Of a stretch of DNA of 64,000 nucleotides, positions 1-12,879 are shown piece after piece. The stretch is from Annona cherimola. Taxonomy: Eukaryota; Streptophyta; Magnoliopsida; Magnoliales; Annonaceae. The notes beneath the pieces were generated by a model, which saw only the letters and a list, made by a program, of their open reading frames with translations, had not been told where the DNA came from and ran no database searches. Numbering within the stretch: position 1 is the stretch's first letter; each line of letters opens with the position of its first letter. The stretch is taken from contig CM059972.1 of assembly GCA_030490835.1 (NCBI GenBank), positions 32,963,452-33,027,451 of the forward strand, read 5' to 3'. The translations under genes and the position numbers were made by a program.

Positions 1-2918
1 AGACAAAGGGACAAGCAAAACGGAAAGCTAAGCAAGCAAGATAAGCAAGCAGCTTTCTAAATGAGTTTTATTTTAAATGCTTTCCAAGTTGTTTAAGAAT
101 GATCATTCCTTGTTTATATGCGTATTGAAATGTTATTTCTATTGAAAGAAATGATTGCTTACTGTTTCACAATTTTTCATGAAATGTGATGAAACATGAA
201 TTTATACGATGTTTCATTGAAATGATGTTTAAAGAGGGATGGTGCAAAGAATTTTCTACATGAGAATGACAAGTTCCATGTGTAAGAGGGTATATAATGC
301 CGGGGTGACTAAAAGTCATGCGTGGAATAGAAGTCAAATAGGCTAGTCGAGGTAGTAAGCGAACAAGGAGCCCCCTTGACGTTGCTAAGTCGGAAGGTCC
401 GACACCAAGGATGGAAAGGATCATGTCATAAAAGAGGGTTCCCCGTGCTAGCGTACCGTCACACGAAGGATAATGTCATGAATGGAAATGATGAATTTTC
501 ACATCCAATGTTTATGAAATGCCCAAAAATTGGAATTTACGAATGGTTTTCATGAATGATTTTCATTAATGTGTAAGGACCAGGTATTTTATTTTATTTT
601 ATTTTCATTATAACCCTTCTCTATTTATGATATAACTTATGAACATGCCACTAGGAGTTTATAATGTTAATGGATGCGTAACATATATGAATATGGTATC
701 TAGGGAACATATAGTGCATATATGCATGTATTATGATCTTAGCACACTGAGTATAAATTTAAATGTGTATGATTAGTGTGTCATTGTTGAGCACTATAAC
801 TATTTTTCCCCTTCACAGAGTAGGTACGGGGTTCGACCTGACCGGTCAGGTCGCGGGGGTGAAGGGGGCGCTGCCCCCGGAGAAATTTTTAATTATTAAG
901 TTGTAGGAGCGGGAAATTAAATTAGTAATTGCGACTGGACCCTACCCATGCCCCGACCCGACTCAATGGGTTCAATTAACATGGGCGGCCCGCGCTCTAG
1001 GGCTTCATTTTCCCATTTTGCGCCCAACTGTGCTTCCTCCTTCTCCTCTTCTAGTTCTTCGCTCCTCCTCTTCTTTCTCTTCCACTCAGTTCGAACCACC
1101 CGTGGATCTCTTGAGGAAAACTATACCAACTTCCTTGAAGGTCATAGATCCTAGTCTGGAAAGCTCCGAGGCTCCGAATCTTTGCAATCCACATCTAGGG
1201 TCACTGTTTTGGGGGAAATCACGGTCAAGGTAAGTAGATGTCGCCCCTTCTCGATTTAGTGATGAAATTTTATGTTAAACGTGATGTGAGACTGGTGGGA
1301 ATGTGTAGCACCTGACAACTTCATGGTATGAGGCGTAGGGTTCGTAACAGTTAGGGTTCATGGGGAATTTGCTTTGAATGTGCGATTTCTATGATGTAAA
1401 AGACTTCTTAGCAGTTTTTATATTGTTGAAATGTGACGTGAATTGATTTGCCTCAAACGAGAGTATGAATCGAAGGTTCTTTCATTTTGCACCTATCATG
1501 TGTTTGAAAAAATGCTTTTGTGACAGATTTATATGTTGAATTTGAATTGTGTTGATGTTGTATGTGCGATTTGTGACATGTTTCCTTGTCTGTTATGCAT
1601 GATGTGCTATTTCAAATGGTTGGTTGTAAAAGGGTTGTTCATGGCCCCTGATTGACATGAGGAGAGGGTTGTTCATGGCTCTTGATGGACATGAGTAGAT
1701 GATTGGTTGTGTTGTTCAATTTATATGTGGTTATATGCATACGATCTTGGGAGTGGGTATTGGACCCATATGTATTAGCTTCATCACTATATGAGTATCC
1801 ATCATTATACTTATTTCCACTTTGTGCTAACCACTATTTACTTGCTGGGTCTATTTAGACTCATATCGTTTGTTATTGTGCCTTTAGATCACAGGCCAGG
1901 TGGGGAACTTCAAGATGGGGCAAGTTGAAGATAAAAAATGAGAGACCATAGCATAATATTTTAATTTCGGTTCTTTTAGATTTGTGCTTTTTTTTATAAT
2001 CATATATGTAGACAATTATTTAGGCGGATTCACTTTGACAATTATCATGTATTTGGTATTTCGAATTGGATTATAATCCCTGTGGATGCATATATGCATG
2101 ACCATTATATTTGCTTGATGTGTAAGGGTAATATTTAATGATTTTCCTTCTATATGAATGTCCTTATTATATGCAGATGCAAGTATATAAATATAGGATT
2201 GAATGTTACAGATTGAAATGTTTATGAATATCAGGTCATGTATTCCATATTACCCCTTGTATGTTATGGGGAGATGCTGCCAAATTTTTCTTAGGTTGTG
2301 TAGCACCCATTGACTAGTTATTGAGTATTTCTAGGAATGGTGTGTTACATAATGTTTATGAAAGGTTTATGAAAAAGTTTCTACTCCGCAGGTAGTTGAT
2401 CACTTGCTAAGTGTCTCTACTGAATGGAGAGAAATATTTTTAAAGAATGTTGCTTTCAAAATGAATTGCCTATAAAATATAGAGCTTGCTTATTGAGTTT
2501 CGACTTACGTTTTTATTTTCCAAACCCATAGATAGGTGAAAGAAGAGACCTGGCAAAGGAGCAAGAGCTGACCATTGAAAAAATGGGAAGACATTATAAG
2601 TTTCATGTTTGTGAAAAACTTATGTTGGATGGTTGTAAATTGCTTCGATGTTTAAGTTGACAACCATGGATGATACATGCTGTGACATCTGATTTATGAG
2701 AAAGTTTGAAATATATTATGAATTTCATGTTTATTAGGTGAAAATGAACTAAACATGCATGAGATGGGAAAATAGAAGAAAATAAATTCTTAAGGAACCA
2801 TATTTAATTAGATAAATATCCATTAAAACCCGCCGTGTGACAGGGCAACAATCCTGATCACGTTTACCAGTCAATAGATCCCGAGGTAAGGTTGTGACGC
2901 TCGGGCTGGGGCGCCACA
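1..2918 (+). mobile_element. 3' part of a Tekay-type gypsy LTR (L1), split by solo LTR A
   Basis: The stretches 1-571 and 2350-2918 align in order with 8222-9417, the 3' part of the complete LTR L3. They share the purine-rich block ending in GCAAGC, the TGATCACTTGCTAAGTGTCTC-like block, and the end GGGCTGGGGCGCCACA at 2918. The 5' part lies left of the window. RT coding sequence starts at once after 2918, so this LTR sits inside or abuts a broken pol gene. Solo LTR A (572-2349) splits it. It encodes no protein. Confidence 0.8.
572..2349 (+). mobile_element. Solo LTR A (1.78 kb family, copy A)
   Basis: The element begins TGTAAGGACC and ends GTGTTACA, with the 5-base target duplication TAATG at 567-571 and 2350-2354. 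No internal region is present, so it is a solo LTR left by LTR-LTR recombination. It is the first of three family members here (also 36763-38467, + strand, and 44857-46362, - strand). It carries a perfect 18-base palindrome (835-852), a GC-rich hairpin near 865-879, a pyrimidine-rich leader, and splice-like signals at 1230 (donor) and 1894 (acceptor). The parent lineage is unknown because no coding part is attached. Confidence 0.93.
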
Positions 2919-3901
2919 TTATGAATTTTTAATAGTGCCATTTGGACTTACAAATGCCCCTGTTGTATTCATGGATATGATGAACAGAGTATTTCGGGAC
3001 TACTTAGATCAATTTGTTATGGTATTCATAGATGACATCCTGATTTACTCAAGATCAGAGAAAGAACATGGAATTCATCTTCGAAGGGTACTGGAAAGGC
3101 TAAGAAAGGAGAAATTATATACCAAGTTGAAAAAATGTGAGTTTTGGTAGAAACAAGTTTCTAGGGCATATAATATATGAAAGGGAATTCAAGTCGACCC
3201 TCAAAAGATTGAAGCGGTGCTTAAGTGGCCAAGGCTAATAATTATTATGGACATTCGAAGTATTCTAGGGTTGGCAGGCTACTACCAGAGATTTGTTGAG
3301 GAATTTTCATAACTATCGGCTCCATTGACACGATTGACTCAGAAAGGAGTTAAATATGTATGACCTGATGAATGCTAAAGCAGTTTTCAAAAGTTGAAGT
3401 GACGACTACTAAAGGCACCTATTTTAACCTTACCTGAAGGAAATGAAAAACTTGTAGTTTATAGCGATGCCTCAAGGTAAGGATTGGGATGTGTACTAAT
3501 GCAAAAAGGAAAGGTGATAGCCTATGCATCTTGGCAACTGAAGCCCAATAAGGTAAGCTACCTCACTCATGATTTAGAATTAGCGGCAGTGGTATTTACC
3601 TTGAAAATTTGGAGACACTACCTATATGGTGCTAAGTGTGAAATCTACACAGATCATAAGAGTCTCAAGTATATTTTCACTCAAAAGGAACTTAATATAA
3701 GGAAAAGACTTAAAGGATTATGATCTTAACATATTATACTATCCAGGTAAGGCAAACGTAGTAGCTGATGCATTAAGTAGAAATGCCAGCGTTGCACACC
3801 TAATCATGTAAGAGGAATGATTGCCTCAAGAAATTAGACAACTGGAGTTGATTGTATGTCCATCGGGAATATAACTAAGATTATCACACATGCTGATACA
3901 A
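2919..3901 (+). pseudogene. gypsy RT-RNase H fragment (Tekay-like), pseudogene
   Basis: Translation with frame changes gives reverse transcriptase from the PFGLTNAP motif, through the catalytic FIDD (the two Asp codons at 3031-3036) and the GLAGYY connection motif, into RNase H. The RNase H core shows YSDAS (Asp codon 3466-3468), ELAAVVF and YTDHKSL, then VVADALSRN. The gene is dead: stops occur after CEFW, after EEFS, in PDEC and after DASR, among others. N-terminal pol is absent because LTR L1 abuts it. The C-terminal side is cut by reverse LTR L2 at 3902; integrase of what is probably the same element reappears at 12165. The protein closely resembles the RT at 63480-64000. It would have copied element RNA in cytoplasmic particles. 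Confidence 0.9.
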
Positions 3902-5384
3902 TGTGGCGCCCCCAACCCGAGACGTCACATCCTAAGCCTTACTCTAAGATCTTATTGATTAGTAAATGTGAATCAGGATTGTTTCCCTAATCATGCGGCG
4001 GGTTTTTAATTGGATCGCGTCCAAATTTTTTTTCGTTTCATTCATTTTCCTTTATCATTTCATGTCTTTGTATTCCATACCATTCATCTTACAAGTGGCA
4101 ATACACTTGTAATCAATTGCACATATCAAGTGTGTATTTCATTCATAACATCTCAATTTGCTCTTTTACATTAAAGGTCCTTTTGACCTGATCACGACAT
4201 TTTCGTTTCATACATGCATCCAACCCTCAGTTCACATAGAACTTAGAACCTAAATAAGTTCACATACATCATCTTAAAACATTAAGGCATACCATCTCAT
4301 ACATCCCGGCTAATCATTTTAGCTCACATTTGCATATCATCTCTTACCTTTCCTTACATGCTCAGGTCCACGACCTCTTGAGCTTCTCGGTACCTGTCTA
4401 AGGTTTGGAAAAATAAATATGAGTGATAACTCAGTAAACAAGCATTTTGGGGCAAGATTTTCCTTTAAAACATTTTCATAAACATCTTGAACACCTTTTT
4501 ATATGAGGACATTTGTATGTCCTAAAACATTGTCATATAATCTTTTGTTCATAAGGACAATTCTATGTCCTAGAACATTTTCATAAACATCCATTCTTAA
4601 AAATCATTTACAAGCCACGTCTGGGCTTGTTAAGGCGAAACATATGCGTTTTACCCTCTTTAAGTAATTTTCTTCGGTCTTGTGTAAACATTTATAATGT
4701 TCTAAGACATTTACATAAAACCTTCTTTTGCCAATGGACGTTTTTATGTCCAAAATATTTTTCATCATAAATTCCTTTAGCCAAGGGACATTTGATGTCG
4801 CAAAACATCTTTGACATAAACTATCTTTTGCAATGGATATTTATATGTCTTAAAATATTTTTCACATAACTCTTTGGAAAAGGACATTCTTATGTCCAAA
4901 AACACCTTTCACATAATCCTTTTCATAATCCCCATCTTGGGGCTTGTTTATAGGAAATGAGACAAAAATGTATAATTCCATTTTCATGAAAGCATTTGCA
5001 TAAAAATATTTCATCTCATCCTTGTTATTTACACCTTTTTGTGTAAAATGCCCTATTATGGCTCATAAAATCCCATATAAGATAACTTTTTGTATAAACA
5101 CTTTTATGTCCCAATCTTTGAGATTTTCAAAAGTAAAACATATGCAAATGCATTTCTCTCAATCCAGTAGTGATACTTAGCAAGTGATCATTCTACCTTT
5201 TAGAAGAGAATCCATCATTAACAGCACGCTAGCCAGGAGTCTGTTCCATCATCTTCTCCCATCTTAGAGAGGGCACCGCTGGCCTCCTGTCATCCCTTAG
5301 TGACTTGGCCATATGTAGAGTGGGCCCCGGTCCATCTCTGACCGTGCCTTACAATCGACCTATTCCTTATATTGGTGCACCATA

Positions 5385-8300
5385 TGTGATACCCAGACCC
5401 AAGTAGGTCTATAAGTATGACACATGTGTTATTTAAAAGAATTATAGTTGATTTATGGATTTTTATGATTTAATGGTATTTTACAATTAGGGTTTGCAAT
5501 TAAGAATGGTGATTAAGACTAATCGCCAAAGCCCAATATGAGTCAAGATAACTAAAGAGGCTTAATGAGAATTAGAATATGCTAATGTGGCATGAATATT
5601 TATTTTAATTTCTATGATTTAATTAATGGAGATTAAAATGAAAAATATGGAATTATGTTGGAAATCATAGAAAATTCATAACTTGACGCCTATAAGGAAA
5701 AATAAGATGAAATTTGAAATGTAAGCTCATGAATTTGGGCTCAACCTTATGTGAGGATTGGATTAAGGAAAAAGTGAGGAGATTAAGATGATAATCATTT
5801 ATTTTTAATCTCACACTCCAAGGAAAATTTCAAAGGTTCATACCTTGACATAGAAACGTCGGTTGAAATTTGAAACGATGGAATAAAATTATGAAATCTA
5901 TGGTATGGATGGATTGGATTAAGCTAATTATTATGGGAAAGTGCTTAATCAGAAAAAGGTTAGTAGCATTGACTTTGTGCACCCAAAAGTACCATATCAT
6001 TTATGTTAAAGCAAGTGAGTTAAATGCATGGTTTAATGCCCCATATGAGGTGTCCAAAGGTGGTTTTTTGAGCTTGATTTTGTGAATTATCTTAAATCAC
6101 AAAATCCATGATAAATCCCATGTGTTAATTCTTGAATTAAGAGGCTAATTGCTAGGCTCAAGAAGGCCATGGAGGTGGCACAAGTGGGGACGTCCAAGGG
6201 AGCTCCCTACTTAGATTTTTTGATTTTTTATTAACCCAAGTCAAAACCTAGCTAAGCTAAGGAAGCAAGGGAATGTAAATTCCCATAAATGGGAGTGACT
6301 TGGTGACCAATAAAGCTCTCCCAAGCAGCCATGTGGACGTTGAGGGGGGAGGAGCTAAGTAGCTCATTTAAGAGCTTGGATTTGGTATTTTTTTATATGA
6401 GATAAATGCATATTTTACTTGGTTATGAGTTAGCCAACACATCAAGGGATAAGTAAGCAATGAATTACCCTCATGTGATGTGGCAAAAGTGGGTCCCACA
6501 AATCAAAAATTATAAAAGGGGAAGCATATACAAGGGGACGTCCATTTTGGGTGGAAAAATTCAAGGGGAAGAAACCCCCAAAAGAGGGCAGAAAAAACGT
6601 GCCAAGTCTAGCAAGAAAAGAGGGGAAAAAGAGGAGAAATGGAGAAGGAAAAAGGGGAGGAAAGAAAGGGATTCAAGATAGGAAAGTTTGGATTCAAGTT
6701 TGATTCGATTCAAGTAAGTATATTTCAAGTTTTGGATGCTTAATCCTAAGTTTCTTCTCTCAAATCATAAGCCATAAATATGGTTCATAAAGAACTCTTA
6801 AAGTATGATTTATAATGCCTTGATATGGGTATTGAATGATTTGATAGATTTAAATGAAATCAAGAGTTCAAGAGAGTGAAAATGGAAGTTTAGGTTGGAT
6901 TTTGAGATGAAAACTAATTTGGAAAATCTCAAAACCCTAAAATAAGTTGCTGTATGATTTGAGCATGTTGGCTTGGATGTAATTCATGTTCTTTTGAATT
7001 ACATATGATGATTTAAACATTGGTTGATGATTTTAGCAAATATGAAACCCTAAGTTTCAAGAAATGACCCTATTTCTCCATTTTTGGGTTAAAAATGATA
7101 TAAGGAAGCACTCAAGTTGTTTATGGATGAATTTTAGGGTAAAGTACTCTAAATTAAGGACCTTTGGATGGCCGAAGTGGGATGGATGATTTTTCCCTAT
7201 ATCTGATTTTTTAGGGTATGTATATGAGACATCCAAATGGGGCCCAAAATGGATGATTTTCATATGATTTTTGTTGCTGATTGTAATGAAATGATTTATG
7301 AATGTTATGGAGGGTAAAATACCCTATGTTTAAGTTACTTTGAGTGTCCAAAAGGGTTTGAAAATATTAGCCCTAAATCTGATTTTATGGATATATGTTT
7401 GGACACATCAAAATGGGTCAAATGGATACCCAATATGTATGAAGATGTTGCTGTTATGGAAGCCAACGAATTATGAATTTTAAATATGTGATAATACCCT
7501 AAATTTGGGTTAAGAAAAGCATGCTTAATTTCTGGAATTTAAGGATTATAAATCTGTTAAGATTTAAGTATTGAAAGAGGCGTTGAAAGGATGAAAAAGG
7601 GGTCCTAACGTTGCTGTTTTGGAATCCTATGATGAATGGATTAAAAATCCAAAATTAGACCCTAAATTAAATGTTAAATGAGGGGTTTAATGATGATGAA
7701 AATGGGTAAAAGTTTCTGTGTTAAGAAATTTTAAGAAACACCCAAGTTATGTGTTGTAAGATGGGTGTATGTGGAAGGCTAAGCATGAATGGATGATGTA
7801 TGATTTTTGTGAAGTTGCTAAAATACAAAATATACATGAATATGTGATGAAATGCATAAGGATGTTTCTGTATTAATAGATTTTGATTAGCTAAAATTTT
7901 GAGATCAAGTTATGAAGCTTAAGACGTCACTTATATGCTTAGAATGGGCATTGACGTAGGGAAATGGAAAAATGGATGAAAAATGATAAATGGGTGATAT
8001 AAATCCCCATATGTTGATTTATGAATGTTAATTATGTGTTTACCTTAAATATGGATTTAAAACACAATAAGGAATGGATGGTATGATACACAAGTGAGTG
8101 CTATGTATGTATACCCGACTTGGAATTCAAGTGGGTTATGTATGTTAATGGATTATGGGTTTGAAAACAAAACAAACAAACGAAAATGTTATAAATGCAA
8201 TGTCATTCTTATATGTATAGGCAAAGGTAAAGAGATAAGTGAGATAGAAAGCTAAGCAAGCAAGGTAAGCAAGCAGCTTTCTAAATATTTTTGGTTTTCA

Positions 8301-9417
8301 TTACAAGGTATCTAAAGATGGTCATTCCTTGTCTAAATGTACATTGAAATGTTATTTCTATTGAAATAAGTGATTTTCTTACCATTTCGCAAATGTTTAT
8401 GAAAGATGATGAAGTATAGATTTAAACAATGTTTCATTGAAACGATGTTTAAAAGGGATGGTGCAAAAAATTCTCTACATGAGAATGACAAGTTTCCATG
8501 TGTAAGAGGTATATAATGCCGGGGTGACGAAAGTCATGCATGGAATGGAAATCAAGTAGGCTAGTCAAGGCAGAAAGCAAGACAAGGAGTCCGCCCTTGA
8601 TGTTGCCAAGTCATAGGGTCCGGTGCGAAGGATGGAAAGGATCATGTTATGAAAGAATGTTCTCCGAGCTAGCGTACCGCCACATGAAGGATAATGTCAT
8701 GAATGGACATGATGCATTTGCACATTCAATATTTATGAAATGCCCAAAATTGGGATTAAACTGGTTTACATGACTGTTTACATGCATGGTTTATGAATGT
8801 TTTATGAAAAAGGTTTCTGCTTCGCAGGTAGTTGATCACTTGCTAAGTGTCTCCTACCGAATAGAGAGAAATACTTTTAAACAATGTTGCCTTTAAAACG
8901 AATTACTTGAAAACCCTATAGCTTTCTTATTGAGTTTTGACTCACGTTTTATTTTCAAAACCTAAAGATAGGTGAAAGGAATGAGGCAAGTAGCACAGGT
9001 GGAGATTCAAGGTTGAATGAATTTCTATGAGCTACCTGTGTATGAACCTAAGGGTCAAATGGTTATATGAATGATGACATTAAATTGTTATTCAATGTTG
9101 AAAAGGGATTATGTTATGTTTTATGCCTAGGGATTGACAAAATTTTTTTATGGATAAATGATAAGGCGTGAAATATCATGATATGATTAAGTATGAAGGT
9201 TATGAGATGATTTGTGTAATTCTTAAATGGTTTAATGGCCTAAAAAGGCATTTGATGGAAAGTTGAAATAAGCGGAATGATATAAACTCCTAAGGAGATA
9301 GGATTAAGTGGATAAATATTTAATTAGTCTGTCGTGTGACAGAGCAATAATCCTGATCGCGTTTACCAATCGATAGATCTTGGAGTAAGGTTGCGACGCT
9401 CGGGCTGGGGCGCCACA
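5385..9417 (+). mobile_element. Solo LTR L3, 4.03 kb, Tekay-type
   Basis: The LTR begins TGTGATACCC and ends GGGGCGCCACA, flanked by the perfect 5-base duplication CCATA (5380-5384 and 9418-9422). Joining the flanks restores continuous homology of the host LTR L2 with the stretch around 26100-26150. It is the best complete short-subfamily LTR of the window. Landmarks are a TATA box at 6511-6519, a GTAAGTAT donor-like site near 6713, a 44-base exon-like island at 8221-8264, and an acceptor-like AG before 8972. It has no coding capacity. The Tekay assignment comes from related LTRs that sit directly beside chromodomain codons at 12880 and 52721. Confidence 0.93.
6511..6519 (+). promoter_or_regulatory. 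TATA box of LTR L3
   Basis: TATAAAAGG lies about 1.1 kb inside the LTR, followed by a purine-rich leader (AAGAGGGG, AGAAAAGAGG) and a donor-like GTAAGTAT some 190 bases downstream. The matching site in L2 is 12009-12017 on the - strand. It is the likely U3 promoter; no activity can be inferred from sequence alone. Confidence 0.6.
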
Positions 9418-11900
9418 CCATACATCATCATGATCTCTTGAAACATCACAGATCGCAGTCCGTGTGGTTTAAAGTACCACAGATCGTAGCCCGCGTCCTT
9501 TTAAACCATCTTGAAAAAGCTGGATCACAGACCGCAGTCTGCATCCATTCTTGAAAAACATCACAGACCATAGTCTGTGTCTTTTTAAATCATTTCGAAA
9601 AAGAACATTACGGACCGCAGTCCATGTCAACTTGTAAAGTGAGCACACCCACTTTAAACAAGTTATCATTTGAAATCTAGTTTTATGATGACTTCCCTTA
9701 AATTCTTTTAAAAATGTTTTGAGTAAAACATTTTAATAAGCGTTTCAAATGCTTGAGAAAATAATAGACCTTAAAATCCTCATGATAAAGAAACTTCATA
9801 GCTTTTGAATTTTCAAGAATAAACCATGTAGTTTCCTAGCATTTTCTTGATTTCCATTTCGGGGCCTTTTGCCTACAAAAGTTATGCAATTGTATCATCT
9901 CCTTCTTAACTACCTTGATATCCAATCCTTGTCCACATATCCATCCTGCCATTTTTACATAAAGAGGGGCTTGCATAGCCTTTTGCATGCCATTTTAGCA
10001 ACCCGAAATCAAACGATTTTATGAAATCAACTTATCGGGTTGGTCATCCTTTAACCCCTTTTAATAACATCTATATAAATATTTTTTAAAACATTTTTAA
10101 CGTATTTCCTTATCTAAAGGAAACCAAAACTTTTCTAATATCATTTCAAACATATGAACCATGTCTAAATTATCGTTTATGTTTAAACGTCATGACATAG
10201 AAATCAAATCCCTTTTTGAAATCAACATCATAAAAAACTTTCTTGTTTGTAGCAAATTCTTAAAATCCATCAGCATAGAGCATGAAATCCTTTATAAGCA
10301 GCATCACGAAGAATTCACCTACTTGTAAGCAAATTCCTAAATCCATCAACATAAAGAATTCCTAATCCTTGGCAACACTTGTGATAAAATAATTATCTTA
10401 AAAAGTGTTCCTTGCTTCCCATAAAGCAAACCTTGAGTTTTTTCATTAAAGTCATCCTTTTCCAAAACTTATGGCTTTTCATTAAAATAATCATATTCAA
10501 GACTTGTGCTTCCCCATTCGTCAAAACATCGTCATAAATATTTTCATTCATGTCAATAAATAGAAGGAAAATAATATTTTGGAAAGTTTTCTTGCTTATC
10601 CGAGATAGCCTTAATTCCTTTCTTCCATCCTTGCCTTTGCCTAAATAAATGAAGATAACATTTTATTTATATGCATCAACTTCAAATGCTTGCATCCTTT
10701 AAGGTTTTTCAACCTATATGAATCCATTTGGATTTACATTGAACTAGCTTAACCCACTTGTCTTTCAAGTCGGGTGTTCATCCATAACGTATCCCTTACA
10801 TGATCCATTCATTCCATTTTTAAGACCCTTATGTAAGGTAAACATCTCAATATCTCACAACCCTTCATTAATTCATCATATGGAAGTCCATTACTTCCAT
10901 CCATTTTAGCAAATAGTATTTTTCATTTTTGCCATACATACCCTTTTATGTGTACCCTTCTTACTACACATATGTTATGTGTTTTCTAATCTTTTTCAAA
11001 ATAGTAACTTTGTACCGTTCTTTCCTACTTTCAACATCCCTATGGAAATATGTTCAAAACAGATTTTTACCTCCTTAATTTCAGCCCTTAATCATGCTTT
11101 TATTATCCCAAATTTAGGATAATTTTATATATTCAAAGTTCATACATTAGTTGCTTCAAAACAGCAACTTTCCATGCACATCTTGGCCACCCTTGGACAT
11201 CCATATCATATGGTCCAAAAAATCAGATTTTTACATTTTCTCCCATCCTCATGTTGGACGTCCCTTCTACCTTAGATGTAGGGTATTTACCCTTTAAATC
11301 AACCACACATTAGTTGGTTTAATTCATGCCCCATATCTATCTCAAAAGAGTGGAATTTCCATCATATTGTCAACTTTAGGTTTTACCTTTCTAAGGTACT
11401 TAAATCATACCCAAATCAACATATATAAATCATGGAAACATAATTCATAATCCAAACATGATTCATGGTTAAAACAACAACATAAATGGGGAATTATGAA
11501 AAATTCCAGCTAGGTTTATGGGTTAAAATCAACCCTAACCTCATCCCTATCTTCCTTGAACCCTTGAATCTCCTCCTTTCATTCATTCTTCATTTAGTAC
11601 CCTAATCACGGGCTTCATAATTCATCATTTAGGGTTCTTTATGGATCTAATTCATGACCCATGAATAAAGTTGAAAAACTTAAAATCAAATGAATCAAAT
11701 TTGATTCGTTACTTATTTGAAGTGGTGTCTTATCTTTTCTACTTGTCAAGCTTGGATCTCTTTTCTTTCTTTCCTTCTTTTCCTTCTCTTTTCTTCTTCT
11801 TTTCCTCTTCCTTTTTCTTCCCTCTTGGAACGTCCACCTGCTGGACATTTTTTCTTTCTTTTTTCTCCAAAACGTGCACTAGGGAAGCACATCCATGGCC

Positions 11901-11901
11901 C

Positions 11902-11972
<71 letters not shown>
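11901..11972. repeat. (CT)n microsatellite in L2
   Basis: About 70 bases of nearly pure CT, interrupted by two TTT steps, lie in the pyrimidine-rich leader of the reverse LTR. On the LTR's sense strand it is (GA)n a little downstream of the TATA box. Long reading frames across it on both strands are products of the dinucleotide repeat and not genes. Confidence 0.95.
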
Positions 11973-12008
11973 CATACCAAGGACGTCCCCAAGGCTGCCC
12001 CTCTTGCC

Positions 12009-12017
12009 CCTTTTATA
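12009..12017 (-). promoter_or_regulatory. TATA box of reverse LTR L2
   Basis: CCTTTTATA on the + strand reads TATAAAAGG on the - strand. It is identical to the L3 box and similarly placed ahead of the purine-rich leader, here expanded to (GA)n. Confidence 0.55.
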
Positions 12018-12164
12018 AGGGTGCTTTCCACCTTGTTTACTTATTAAGCTTTCTACCTTGCTTGCTCCCTAAGAAATTCCTTTACTTGCTCCTTAGGTTT
12101 CCTACCTTTCTTTCTCCTTAAGTTTCCTCCTTTACTTGCTCCATAAGAAACCCCTAATTAGAAT

Positions 12165-12842
12165 TCGGAGAATCATAGAATGAATATGTAGCTATAGCTG
12201 AGTTTGCCTACAACAACGGCTATCAAGCTAGTATTCAAATGGCCCCTTTTGAAGCATTATATGGACGAAGATGCTGAACCCCATTGAACTTGGATGAACT
12301 TGGAGAGAAAAATTTAGCCCTAGACTTATCCAGACGAATGGCAGACAAAGTGCGAGTGATTTGCCAGTGTATACTCACAACCAGAGTCTGTAAAAGAGTT
12401 ACAATGATTGCAAGAGAGGAAATTTGAATATCCAAATTTACGAACATGTGTTTATAAAAGTCACGCCATTCAAAGGAGTTATAAGATTTGGAAAAAGGAG
12501 TAAATTGAATGCCAAGTATATAGGGTCATTTGAAGTACTAGAGAAGATTAGAAAGTTGGCATACGAGATAGCTTTACCCCGGCCTTAGCCCTAGTACACA
12601 ACGTATTCCATATTTTCATGCTCAGGAAATATATTCCCAACCCTGGAAAATTTGCTAATTCAAGATCACTTGAATTATGAGGAAAGACCAATCAAGATCT
12701 TGGATCATAACGTGCAAAATCTTCGGAATGGAGAAATCGAGTATGTTAAGGTTCAATAGAATCGATATTCTGAAAGCGAAGCCACCTAGGAATTATGAGA
12801 GGAAGTTGAAAGTAAATACCTCAAATTGTTTGAAAAGTAAGA
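12165..12842 (+). pseudogene. gypsy integrase C-terminus and chromodomain remnant
   Basis: With frame corrections the start reads EFAYNNGYQASIQMAPFEAL followed by YGRR, the hallmark end of the gypsy integrase core. A GPF/Y-like section follows (near NAKYIGSFEVLEK, then LAYEIALP). Last is a degenerate chromodomain with RPIKILDHNVQNLRNGEIEYV and a tail ending SKYLKLFEK and stop. The chromodomain at the pol C-terminus places the element among plant chromoviruses, most like Tekay/Del. It would direct integration to marked chromatin. Many stops and frameshifts are present, and the integrase zinc domain and catalytic Asp residues are missing. It continues into a polypurine tract and the 3' LTR at 12880. 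Confidence 0.87.
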
Positions 12843-12867
12843 CAGTTTTGGGATGAAACTTTTTATA

Positions 12868-12879
12868 AGGAGGGAGGAT
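12868..12879 (+). other. Polypurine tract before 3' LTR L4
   Basis: GGAGGGAGGAT abuts the LTR start TGTAATACC at 12880. Just upstream is CAGTTTTGGGATGAAACTTT, a version of the block seen before the polypurine tracts at 58062 and, on the - strand, 52722. It primes plus-strand DNA synthesis in this family. Confidence 0.85.

Larger units (their letters stand above)
3902..12164 (-). mobile_element. Reverse LTR L2, long subfamily, 5'-truncated, holding nested L3
   Basis: Read on the - strand this is the same long LTR type as 21726-27732. It ends GCGCCACA at 3902, carries the GGACAT/ATGTCC hairpin array (about 4500-4930) and the CAGAC/GTCTG dyads (about 9440-9620), and has a TATA box at 12009-12017. 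Its homology is interrupted at 5384/9418 by solo LTR L3. The true LTR start (TGTGATACCC on the - strand) is missing. The sequence stops near 12164 just upstream of the TATA box, at a run of degenerate GGAGCAAGTAAAG-type repeats, and integrase follows. About 1 kb of pol is also missing between the two flanking coding pieces, so one deletion probably removed both. The right boundary is accurate to about 15 bases. Confidence 0.75.

Noticed and set aside
11671..12121. Long overlapping reading frames on both strands over the CT tract
   Set aside because: They exist because (CT)n lacks stop codons in several frames; there is no protein-like composition, and the tract lies in an LTR leader.
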